64,000 nucleotides of DNA from Chromatiales bacterium. Its GTDB lineage: Bacteria > Pseudomonadota > Gammaproteobacteria > Steroidobacterales > GCA-2729495. The stretch spans positions 310,001 to 374,000 of the forward strand of contig JACKNI010000001.1 in assembly GCA_024234935.1 (NCBI GenBank), in the 5' to 3' direction. The position numbers and the translations under genes are program-made. The notes under the pieces were generated by a model that was not told the origin of the DNA, did no database searches, and saw only the letters and a program-made list of their open reading frames with translations. The stretch's first letter is position 1. Each line of letters begins with the position of its first letter. This document shows, piece by piece, positions 16,177 through 22,186 of this stretch.

Positions 16177-17145
16177 CTATCCGGTTGTCCGGTCTAGCGG
16201 GCTGCGCACAGCGCGTGCGCCTTTCTGCATGACGTGGGTGTAGATCATGGTGGTCTTCACGTCCGAGTGTCCGAGCAACTCCTGGACCGTGCGGATGTCA
16301 TAGCCATCCTCCAGAAGGTGCGTCGCGAAGCAATGGCGCAAGGTGTGCGTGGAGACGCGCCGATCAACGCCGGCGCGCTGGGCAGCTGTCTTGATTGCCT
16401 TCTGCAGGTTGCTCGGCGAAGCGTGCCAGCGACGCCAGCAGGGGTCTTCAGCGCTGCGTGAACGGGTCTTGGACGGAAATACGAACTGCCAGCGCCACTC
16501 GATGGCCGCTGTCGGGTACTTACGCGCCAGCGCGTCGGGGAGCGGGGCATGGCCAAAGCCTTCGGCGAGATCTCGATCATGCAGTCGCCGCACACGCTCC
16601 AGGTGTTGCCGCAAGTCCGGCAGGACACCCTCGGGTAGAATTGTCACTCGATCCTTCATGCCCTTTCCAGAGCGCACCGTGATCTGGTGGTAATCAAAAC
16701 CGAGATCTCCTACGCGCAGCGTGAGTGCCTCCAGCAAGCGCATGCCGCTGCCGTACATCATCCGCGCAATCAGGCTTTCGGTGCCCGCCAGCTCTTGCAG
16801 TACCTGGCCCAGCTCCCCGCGTGAAAGTACGACCGGCAGGTGAGTGGGCCTTCGGGCACGCACCACGTCCTCAATCCAGCCTATCTCCTGGTCCAGTACT
16901 GCTTTGTAGAGAAACAGAACGGCAGCCAGTGCCTGATTCTGAGTGCTCGCCGCGACTTTCTTTTGCACGGCAAGATAATCGAGAAACTCGCGAACTTCGG
17001 CTGAGCCCATTTCCGCGGGATGTCGCTTGCCATGAAACAGGATGTACCGGCGGATCCAGTGCACGTAGGCACTTTCAGTCCGCGGGCTATAATGCCGCAC
17101 ACGGATGCAGGCTCGGACTTTTTCGAGCAACGGGGAGGGTGCCAT
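16177..17145 (-). CDS. intI: Integron integrase IntI
   Basis: This is a 322-residue tyrosine recombinase with catalytic residues R136 (GSGMRLLEAL), K161/K164 (GKGMKDR), H267 and R270 (HTLRH), H293 (LLGHSD) and Y302 (MIYTH). The insertion found only in integron integrases is present between the second and third motifs (ALARKYPTAAIEWRWQFVF, about 206-224). IntI recombines attC sites into attI, capturing and shuffling promoterless cassettes. The ATG has GGAG eight bases upstream. It is transcribed away from the cassette array, the standard integron arrangement. The gene is intact, so the platform may be functional. The class is not one of the classical mobile ones as far as I can recognise. Confidence 0.93.
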   Translation of the reverse strand: MAPSPLLEKVRACIRVRHYSPRTESAYVHWIRRYILFHGKRHPAEMGSAEVREFLDYLAVQKKVAASTQNQALAAVLFLYKAVLDQEIGWIEDVVRARRPTHLPVVLSRGELGQVLQELAGTESLIARMMYGSGMRLLEALTLRVGDLGFDYHQITVRSGKGMKDRVTILPEGVLPDLRQHLERVRRLHDRDLAEGFGHAPLPDALARKYPTAAIEWRWQFVFPSKTRSRSAEDPCWRRWHASPSNLQKAIKTAAQRAGVDRRVSTHTLRHCFATHLLEDGYDIRTVQELLGHSDVKTTMIYTHVMQKGARAVRSPLDRTTG

Positions 17146-17281
17146 GGTGATGATCTCCTACGCCGCGTTTATCTTTTTTTATTATTCACTCTATCCATCT
17201 GATCGCAAATGGGTTTCCCATGATTTCCCATAAAAAGTCCGGATGGCAAACGGAATTTAGTCCGTATAGATATAGTTAGAT
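17146..17281. other. intI upstream region with probable attI
   Basis: This AT-richer spacer lies between intI and the first cassette. It holds two near copies of ATGGGTTTCCC/ATGATTTCCC (17207-17229), a small palindrome ACGGA-ATTTAG-TCCGT (17250-17265), then GTTAGAT at 17275, which fits the GTTRRRY recombination triplet. The intI promoter must lie here, and a cassette promoter may. The exact attI limits and any LexA box were not identified. Confidence 0.6.
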
Positions 17282-18007
17282 TCAGAACAGATGATTCGGC
17301 TCCTTCTCCTTGCGACCGTGCTAGTCGCCTTCTCGCACCGGCAGGAGCCCGATTGAAATTAGAGGAGCGGGAGCGCTGGGCAACTATTCACGGGCACCGA
17401 ACTATCCGGGGCGCGGCAATCCGCTCAAGATCCCGAAAAGCGGGTGGTGAAGGAAGCGTCTTTGCGGCGTGAACGTGCTGTTCTGGTCCCACGCCGTGCG
17501 TTTCAGCGTGCTACGGAATTCTTACAGCCTCTTTCCGCCGACTACGTTCTGTGCGCCGCATAACGACCATTGGACGGCCGGATCCTCCAGCGAACAATAT
17601 TCTTACGGTGGTCAGCGATTCTTGCGTTTGCCGTTCGGTCTGTCACGAGTGTCTCAAGCGCGCAGCCGCCGGTCTCACTCAAGGTTAAGATTACGCGGTC
17701 TCTGGTGCCGGACCATCCGGTAGTCGGTGTGGCAGAGACAGTTCAGTTCGCATTCCCAGATGATTGGGGTTGCATAGTGCTCCGTGCGATGGCGAAAAGC
17801 CAGTATCGCTGGCTCGCTTCGCAGCACTGCAGGTCACCGGTTCTGTCGCCAGGTTGGGACATCAACGCCTGCTGGACCCGACCATCCTTCATGAATTGTG
17901 GCCGTGAAGCCTGAAGTGGCGGAAGATTGACCTCGGCAGCGCACCCAACGGCTTCACGAACCCGGCAGTACTGCGCAAGCGATCTGCGATGCCAGAGTGC
18001 GCCAGGC
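17275..18007 (+). other. Cassette 1 body, apparently decayed coding content
   Basis: This stretch between the probable attI and the first attC is about 730 bases. Right after the junction an ATG at 17291 opens a signal-peptide-like stretch, MIRLLLLATVLVAFSHRQEPD, that stops at 17354. Other frames continue with coding-like runs but each is broken by stops, for example one ending near 17471 and one spanning 17570-17914. The simplest reading is an exported-protein cassette disrupted by several frameshifts; no family is recognised. Confidence 0.5.
17570..17914 (+). CDS. Doubtful open frame in cassette 1
   Basis: A 114-codon frame opens at a TTG with no clear ribosome site. Its start (LRWSAILAFAVRSVTSVSSAQ) resembles a signal peptide, followed by a beta-like stretch (VSLKVKITRSLVP). 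The remainder has a Trp/Cys-rich, less convincing composition. It may be a fragment of the decayed cassette gene rather than a functional one. Confidence 0.25.
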   Translation: MDGRILQRTIFLRWSAILAFAVRSVTSVSSAQPPVSLKVKITRSLVPDHPVVGVAETVQFAFPDDWGCIVLRAMAKSQYRWLASQHCRSPVLSPGWDINACWTRPSFMNCGREA

Positions 18008-18118
18008 GTTTAACGGACGCATCCACTCTACGTTGACTGAATCACCTGTCACGCGGCTTGCAGACGCAAGCCTGCCCGCGCGCCAGCCGCTGGCGCCGGT
18101 GAGCTTCAGGCGTTAGCC
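18008..18118. repeat. attC of cassette 1
   Basis: It runs from GTTTAAC to the junction GTTAGCC, about 111 bases, with imperfect internal complementarity. Its right half contains a 31-base stretch (18075-18105) identical to that in the attC of cassette 6 (20993-21023). It marks the boundary before the beta-lactamase cassette. Confidence 0.75.
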
Positions 18119-18132
18119 ACCAAGAAGGTGCC

Positions 18133-18867
18133 ATGAAAACATTTGCCGCATATGTAATTATCGCGTGTCTTTCGAGTACGGCATTAGCTGGTTCAATTAC
18201 AGAAAATACGTCTTGGAACAAAGAGTTCTCTGCCGAAGCCGTCAATGGTGTCTTCGTGCTTTGTAAAAGTAGCAGTAAATCCTGCGCTACCAATGACTTA
18301 GCTCGTGCATCAAAGGAATATCTTCCAGCATCAACATTTAAGATCCCCAACGCAATTATCGGCCTAGAAACTGGTGTCATAAAGAATGAGCATCAGGTTT
18401 TCAAATGGGACGGAAAGCCAAGAGCCATGAAGCAATGGGAAAGAGACTTGACCTTAAGAGGGGCAATACAAGTTTCAGCTGTTCCCGTATTTCAACAAAT
18501 CGCCAGAGAAGTTGGCGAAGTAAGAATGCAGAAATACCTTAAAAAATTTTCCTATGGCAACCAGAATATCAGTGGTGGCATTGACAAATTCTGGTTGGAA
18601 GGCCAGCTTAGAATTTCCGCAGTTAATCAAGTGGAGTTTCTAGAGTCTCTATATTTAAATAAATTGTCAGCATCTAAAGAAAACCAGCTAATAGTAAAAA
18701 GAGGCTTTGGTAACGGAGGCGGCACCTGAATATCTAGTGCATTCAAAAACTGGTTTTTCTGGTGTGGGAACTGAGTCAAATCCTGGTGTCGCATGGTGGG
18801 TTGGGTGGGTTGAGAAGGAGACAGAGGTTTACTTTTTTCGCCTTTAACATGGATATAGACAACGAAA
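18133..18867 (+). pseudogene. blaOXA-10-like: OXA-10-like class D beta-lactamase, frameshifted and 3'-truncated
   Basis: From the ATG the frame reads MKTFAAYVIIACLSSTALAG, and as far as I recall follows OXA-10 residue for residue. It includes the signal peptide, S67-TFK70, S115-AV and the YGN and W154 motifs. At 18696-18700 five A's stand where OXA-10 has four, shifting the frame and ending it at 18729. At 18833-18838 six T's stand where OXA-10 has five. The KTG motif region is preserved in the shifted frame. OXA-10 similarity ends after DIDNE (18867). Low GC contrasts with the neighbours. As written it cannot encode an active enzyme. Confidence 0.9.
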
Positions 18868-18876
18868 TAAGACATT

Positions 18877-19047
18877 ATGAAAACATTAAATCAAAGACGC
18901 GCGGCAATCAAAATGCAAAGGCAGGGCTACCCAAACACTGCGTACAACTCTGATTCGCGTATGGTGAATGCAAACATAACATCCCCGCTCAAGCAGACAA
19001 CGCCAATCTCTTGTGTAAAGAATTATATTTATGGCGTTGCAGCTTAG
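18877..19047 (+). CDS. Small cassette protein fused behind the OXA fragment
   Basis: A 56-residue frame starts MKTLNQRRAAIKMQRQ and ends KNYIYGVAA, with its TAG inside the attC, as is common for cassette genes. It begins 10 bases after OXA-10 similarity stops, so it appears to be the remnant of a different cassette joined to the beta-lactamase gene. The product is basic with no signal peptide or known domain. Whether it is translated is uncertain: no good ribosome site is visible before the ATG. Confidence 0.45.
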   Translation: MKTLNQRRAAIKMQRQGYPNTAYNSDSRMVNANITSPLKQTTPISCVKNYIYGVAA

Positions 19048-19061
19048 CGGGAGCGTTAGCG
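18978..19061. repeat. attC of cassette 2 (compact type)
   Basis: Outer arms AACATCCCCGCT...AGC and GCTTAGCGGGAGCGTT, and inner arms ACAACGCC/GGCGTTG, form an imperfect palindrome ending at GTTAGCG. It differs in size and sequence from the other sites in the array. Its internal-arm arrangement recalls compact attC types of superintegrons. Confidence 0.75.
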
Positions 19062-19085
19062 CCCGCAAGAAACCGTGAGGTAATC

Positions 19086-19481
19086 ATGTACGTTCCGCCC
19101 GGCTTCAATACGATCACGCCATACTTCTTCGTCAAGGGTGCCGACCAATTCGTTGCGTTCCTTGTCAAAGCTTTTGGTGGCACCGAGGTGCTTCGCAGCT
19201 TGCGCCCCGACGGCTGCATTGCCAATGCGCAGGTTCGCATCGGCACATCCACCATCATGGCAAGCGAGGCTGGTGGCCAGTACGCACCCATGCCAACGGC
19301 CTGCTACATCTACGTCGAGGACGCTGACAAGGCCATGGAACAGGCGCTGGCGGCCGGTGGCACGCTGGAGATGGAGGTCAGCGACATGCCCTATGGCGAC
19401 CGTCAAGGCGGCATCAAAGATCCGCATGGCAATATCTGGTGGGTCTCTCAGCGCCTTGTCCAAGCACCGTATTCAACTTGA
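19086..19481 (+). CDS. VOC-superfamily protein (glyoxalase/PhnB-like), cassette 3
   Basis: This 131-residue protein starts at ATG 19086, 25 bases after the cassette junction, behind CGTGAGG. It has the paired beta-alpha-beta-beta-beta layout of the vicinal oxygen chelate fold: TITPYFFVKGADQFVAFLVKAFGG, then YIYVEDADKAMEQALAAGG, ending GGIKDPHGNIWWVSQ, the typical PhnB-like C-terminus. VOC members include glyoxalase I, fosfomycin and bleomycin resistance proteins and dioxygenases; the reaction here is not predictable. VOC genes are frequent in integron cassettes. In-frame codons upstream lie in the attC and are excluded. Confidence 0.85.
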   Translation: MYVPPGFNTITPYFFVKGADQFVAFLVKAFGGTEVLRSLRPDGCIANAQVRIGTSTIMASEAGGQYAPMPTACYIYVEDADKAMEQALAAGGTLEMEVSDMPYGDRQGGIKDPHGNIWWVSQRLVQAPYST

Positions 19482-19490
19482 GCGTGCGGG

Positions 19491-19548
19491 CTCTAACAAG
19501 TCAATGCAGCGGACGCGGTACCCGCGCCGCTGATTTCCAGCGTTAGAT
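19491..19548. repeat. attC of cassette 3
   Basis: It runs from CTCTAACAAG to CGTTAGAT, about 58 bases, with central arms around GCGGACGCGG...CCGCGCCGC. It is the short attC type common in environmental integrons. Confidence 0.8.
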
Positions 19549-19551
19549 GCC

Positions 19552-19614
19552 ATGAGAATTGTGGGCGTTACATTGCGCGTAGGTTGCGCGGTCCAGCCTC
19601 GAGGAGAGTTGTAG
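19552..19614 (+). CDS. Leader peptide upstream of cassette 4 membrane gene
   Basis: An ATG four bases after the cassette junction opens a 20-residue frame (MRIVGVTLRVGCAVQPRGEL). Its TAG overlaps the next gene's GTG as TAGTG. GAGGAG lies within the leader's last codons and serves the downstream start. Such overlap is typical of translational coupling, in which ribosomes terminating on the leader restart on the main gene. Too short for any similarity argument. Confidence 0.45.
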   Translation: MRIVGVTLRVGCAVQPRGEL

Positions 19615-19904
19615 TGTTTCTACTGAGCGAGAAATACATACGTTGGCATGTTCGCCTGATGAACGTGTTCGCACGCGCCTTCGGCGTCATGTCGGTGCTC
19701 GTCGGCGTAGTATTTTGCATCTCTGCATTCGGCGATCCAGACGAGCGGGTGATGTTCGCTGTAACTGGAATCGCCATTCTCGCGATTGGTATTGCCTTCC
19801 TGGTTGTGAAGCCACTTAGGACGGAGCATATCTACTCAATTATGGAAGGGTTCGGATATCGTCGGCCTACCAAGGCTGATAACTCTCCACGCAATGGCAT
19901 CTAA
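19614..19904 (+). CDS. Two-helix membrane protein, cassette 4
   Basis: This 96-residue protein starts at a GTG preceded by GAGGAG. Two hydrophobic helices (VFARAFGVMSVLVGVVFCISAFG and VMFAVTGIAILAIGIAFLVV) are separated by an acidic turn DPDER, with a short polar tail. No family recognised. A possible TTG at 19584 would add ten residues but lacks a ribosome site. The gene fills the cassette and stops at the attC edge. Confidence 0.65.
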   Translation: MFLLSEKYIRWHVRLMNVFARAFGVMSVLVGVVFCISAFGDPDERVMFAVTGIAILAIGIAFLVVKPLRTEHIYSIMEGFGYRRPTKADNSPRNGI

Positions 19905-19986
19905 CAACTCGTTGCAGGCGGACCGTGAACGATAAAGTGCACATCACAATGGATCGGCGGGCGGCCGCTGAACTCGGGCGTTAGCC
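19899..19986. repeat. attC of cassette 4
   Basis: It runs from ATCTAAC to GTTAGCC, about 88 bases, with complementary outer arms and a variable centre. The stop codon of the cassette gene overlaps its left edge. Confidence 0.8.
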
Positions 19987-19989
19987 GTC

Positions 19990-20406
19990 ATGAATTCGCT
20001 TGTATTGGCACTAGCGGTTTCGTTCGTCGCAGCATCGGCTGCGGCGGGCGCTCCTCACCCTGACTCCAGCGTTGTTCGGGGCGACTTTGACGGGGATGGA
20101 GTCATTGATCGCGCCACGCTCGTGCAGAGCGAGAGTAAGGTAGAAATCTCCATTGAGCGCGGAGGCGCCTCCGCAGCAGTGCAGGTCCTAGAGTTTGGTG
20201 TAGGCCCCTCCAGACAGGATGCTATCTGCCAGTTGCCGGCTGAGCTGATCGCCACTCCTCAGAATTGCAGCCCCATGGATGAACCCTTACCCGGCTGCAA
20301 AGTAATTACGGGGGCCATTGGCCTCACACTGAGTGACGGTGAGTGCGACTCGATCCACCTATATTGGGATCATGCCGCCTCTCATATGGCCTGGTGGCGC
20401 CTGTGA
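19990..20406 (+). CDS. Exported protein with calcium-binding-like DxDGDG motif, cassette 5
   Basis: This 138-residue protein begins three bases after the junction. A classical signal peptide (MNSLVLALAVSFVAASAAAGA) precedes GDFDGDGVIDRATLV at residues 31-45, the D-x-D-G-D-G loop of FG-GAP/VCBS or dockerin-like calcium sites. Four cysteines (QLPAE region, QNCS, PGCK, DGECDS) could form disulfides after export. The C-terminus is aromatic (IHLYWDHAASHMAWWRL). Function unknown; secretion or periplasmic location is the main inference. Confidence 0.75.
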   Translation: MNSLVLALAVSFVAASAAAGAPHPDSSVVRGDFDGDGVIDRATLVQSESKVEISIERGGASAAVQVLEFGVGPSRQDAICQLPAELIATPQNCSPMDEPLPGCKVITGAIGLTLSDGECDSIHLYWDHAASHMAWWRL

Positions 20407-20407
20407 C

Positions 20408-20533
20408 GGCTAACCAATCGTTCGAGCGGCCCGTGACGCATCATCGCGAGGCGCGCTCCGCGTCGCCCGGTCATTGTGCGCGCAGAGCGCGCCTGGCACG
20501 GCTGAGCGCGGCCGCTCAACTCAATCGTTAGGT
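20408..20533. repeat. attC of cassette 5
   Basis: It runs from GGCTAAC to GTTAGGT, about 126 bases, one of the longest in the array. GAGCGGCC near the left edge is complementary to GGCCGCTC near the right, and the centre is GC-rich with CGCGCTCCGCG and GCGCGCAGAGCGCGC repeats. Confidence 0.8.
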
Positions 20534-20548
20534 TTCTCGGACACATTT

Positions 20549-20932
20549 GTGGACAAGCATCTTACGGTGACAGGGCTGCGCCTAGAACGGCGATTCGACG
20601 GCGTAATTGAGTGGTCACGCGGCGAACTCGGGGAGCTCACGTTAGGGCCAGACGAAGCAACGTTCAAGGATTGGTCAATTCCTTACGCGGCGATAAGTGA
20701 GGCAGCCCTGAATACCGAGCGGATGCTTTTCAAGAGGGTGCAGTGCCTGGCAATCGACGCAGAAACAGGCAAGTACATATTTACGCTCCACAATCCGATA
20801 GCAACCGCGGACGACTTCCCGTTTTCGGTTCGCACAACAGAACGAAGATCGGCCATTGGAAAGTTGATCCTGGTTGGGACAATATTCTTTCTGGCGAAGA
20901 TTGCATGGGATGTTCTTAAGCCGTGGGCATGA
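20549..20932 (+). CDS. C-terminally membrane-anchored protein, cassette 6
   Basis: Started at the GTG 22 bases after the junction, the protein has 127 residues. The soluble N-terminal part has alternating strands (LTVTGLRLERRFDGVIEW, FKDWSIPYAAISEAAL, YIFTLHNPIA). One C-terminal helix (IGKLILVGTIFFLAKIAWDVL) anchors it, with most of the protein probably cytoplasmic. No ribosome site is strong. No family recognised, though the strand pattern recalls small PH-like domains. Confidence 0.65.
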   Translation: MDKHLTVTGLRLERRFDGVIEWSRGELGELTLGPDEATFKDWSIPYAAISEAALNTERMLFKRVQCLAIDAETGKYIFTLHNPIATADDFPFSVRTTERRSAIGKLILVGTIFFLAKIAWDVLKPWA

Positions 20933-20933
20933 A

Positions 20934-21035
20934 ACCTAACCAGTCGCTCCACCGGTCGCCTGACGCGTCTGTCACGCGGCTTGCAAGGGCAACCCGCGCG
21001 CCAGCCGCTGGCGCCGGTGAGCTCGATCGTTATAC
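20934..21035. repeat. attC of cassette 6
   Basis: It runs from ACCTAAC to GTTATAC, about 102 bases. It shares two identical blocks with the attC of cassette 1: CTGTCACGCGGCTTGCA and a 31-base stretch at 20993-21023. The final triplet deviates from GTTRRRY. Confidence 0.75.
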
Positions 21036-21037
21036 GC

Positions 21038-21586
21038 ATGAATTGCCATCGTACGCTTAAACCTGCCGTGTATGCGAGTCTCCTTCTTAGCATCCTGAAT
21101 GCAGGGGCTCTGGCGGACAGTTGGTCGTTTCGGAAAGAGAAAACGGAAACTGTCCACCAATTTGGAAAAACAAAAATACTGAGGATCGTGGACGCGACGA
21201 ATGACCAACAGTATCCCTCGTTCACAGTCGACATTTATACCGATGATCAACTGGTCGGAAGATACGGCAACGTCAGCTTTGACCAAATATTTTCCTCGAA
21301 AGATAATTCTCTATTCGTGGGCCTTTCGAACAATGGGCTTCCCGGTACGGCAATTCTTATTTTTGACAGCTCGGGCAATTTGAAGCTTGAGATCAAACAC
21401 GGGTTGGGACATTTTAGGTATTGCGAAGAAAGCGCGAGCCTAGTCCGCACCTGGTTTAGCGCGGAGCATGCAGACTTCGCTTTTGAATATGCAGAAGGAA
21501 ATGAAATAAAGGACATGACCCTACGTCTTTGCGACGGAAAACTGGCGTCTCTGAATTCGGTAATCGAAAATGCGTATAACAAGTAG
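21038..21586 (+). CDS. Exported protein of unknown function, cassette 7
   Basis: This 182-residue protein begins two bases after the junction. The signal peptide MNCHRTLKPAVYASLLLSIL ends at ALADS. The mature part is beta-rich (ILRIVDATNDQQYPSFTVDIY, AILIFDSSGNLKLEIKHGLG) with two Cys (YCEES, RLCDG). Codon use is more AT-rich than neighbouring chromosomal genes. Its TAG lies in the attC. No family recognised. Confidence 0.7.
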   Translation: MNCHRTLKPAVYASLLLSILNAGALADSWSFRKEKTETVHQFGKTKILRIVDATNDQQYPSFTVDIYTDDQLVGRYGNVSFDQIFSSKDNSLFVGLSNNGLPGTAILIFDSSGNLKLEIKHGLGHFRYCEESASLVRTWFSAEHADFAFEYAEGNEIKDMTLRLCDGKLASLNSVIENAYNK

Positions 21587-21691
21587 CTGCACCGGACCCG
21601 TGAGACTCCGCGGCAAATTGTGCGTCGCGCGTTGCGCTCTTTTCGCACAGTTTGCCGCTCCGCTCACGGTCCGGTGAGCACAGCGTTAGGT
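21574..21691. repeat. attC of cassette 7
   Basis: It runs from GTATAAC to GTTAGGT, about 118 bases, with strongly complementary arms: GCGGCAAATTGTGCG near the left pairs with CGCACAGTTTGCCGC on the right, and CACCGGACCCGTGAG with CTCACGGTCCGGTG. This is the clearest cruciform-forming site in the array. Confidence 0.85.
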
Positions 21692-21697
21692 TGCCCT

Positions 21698-21970
21698 ATG
21701 AGAATCCGACCATTTCTTCGCTGGTGCTATACATCGCTGCTAGGTCACCTAGTCCTATTCGGAGGGAGCTTTACGCTGGTTGAATTCGTCACGTTCTCCT
21801 GTCTGGACTACCAAGATGGAACACTAACGTTTCATCGTGCCCTATATACCGCGGCCACAGGTGCCGTTTGTGGTGTGGTAGGGGCGATTCTCGTTTGGTA
21901 CACAGTTACGAGGCCGCTAATCGCTCGACAGCAGCGATCTAAGCCTGGGTTGGAATCAAAGCATTCGTGA
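21698..21970 (+). CDS. Small membrane protein, cassette 8 (last)
   Basis: This 90-residue protein starts seven bases after the junction (MRIRPFLRWCYTSLLGH). Two membrane helices (LLGHLVLFGGSFTLVEFVTF and ATGAVCGVVGAILVWYTV) flank a polar loop, and the tail is basic. No family recognised. No attC follows, so this last cassette may be immobile or its attC has been lost. Confidence 0.6.
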   Translation: MRIRPFLRWCYTSLLGHLVLFGGSFTLVEFVTFSCLDYQDGTLTFHRALYTAATGAVCGVVGAILVWYTVTRPLIARQQRSKPGLESKHS

Positions 21971-22068
21971 CACCACTGCCGTGCGACAGCGCGAATTAAA
22001 CATTAACGAACCAAGCTGACCACTACTTGCCAGTGCCCAGATTCATCCGCCTTGGCGCGCAATCAGAT

Positions 22069-22099
22069 GAAGAAGGACCTGCCCATGCGGGTCTTCTTT
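22069..22099. terminator. Possible terminator between array and island integrase
   Basis: GAAGAAGGACC and GGTCTTCTTT form a hairpin of about nine pairs with one bulge, located between convergent transcription of the cassette array and the integrase gene. The T-run is short, so termination strength is uncertain. Confidence 0.4.
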
Positions 22100-22186
22100 A
22101 TCGAATCGGATCTCGTTCTCCAGCCCCTACTGCTGGTTCGCCCCCGTTTCTACGGACGGCTCAGTGATGGCGCTCTCGCGAGTCGG

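Larger units (their letters stand above)
16177..21970. mobile_element. Integron: intI, attI and about eight gene cassettes
   Basis: Divergent intI is followed by a candidate attI at about 17250-17281, then a plus-strand array. Cassette junctions (GTTRRRY-like) are visible at 17275, 18112, 19055, 19542, 19980, 20527, 21029 and 21685, and attC-like imperfect palindromes of 57-126 bases precede each junction after the first. The last cassette has no recognisable attC, so the array's end is truncated or decayed. Cassettes are short, mostly single-gene and co-oriented. The attC sites differ in length and sequence except for those of cassettes 1 and 6, suggesting mixed origins. Confidence 0.85.

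Noticed and set aside
18008..21691. CRISPR-like array
   Set aside because: The repeated palindromic elements differ in length and sequence and flank genes of several hundred bases; they are attC sites, not direct repeats with uniform spacers.
16177..21970. Classical class 1 mobile integron
   Set aside because: No qacE-delta/sul1 conserved segment, Tn402 genes or IS elements; IntI is clearly divergent from IntI1, although the OXA-10-like cassette is typical of such integrons.
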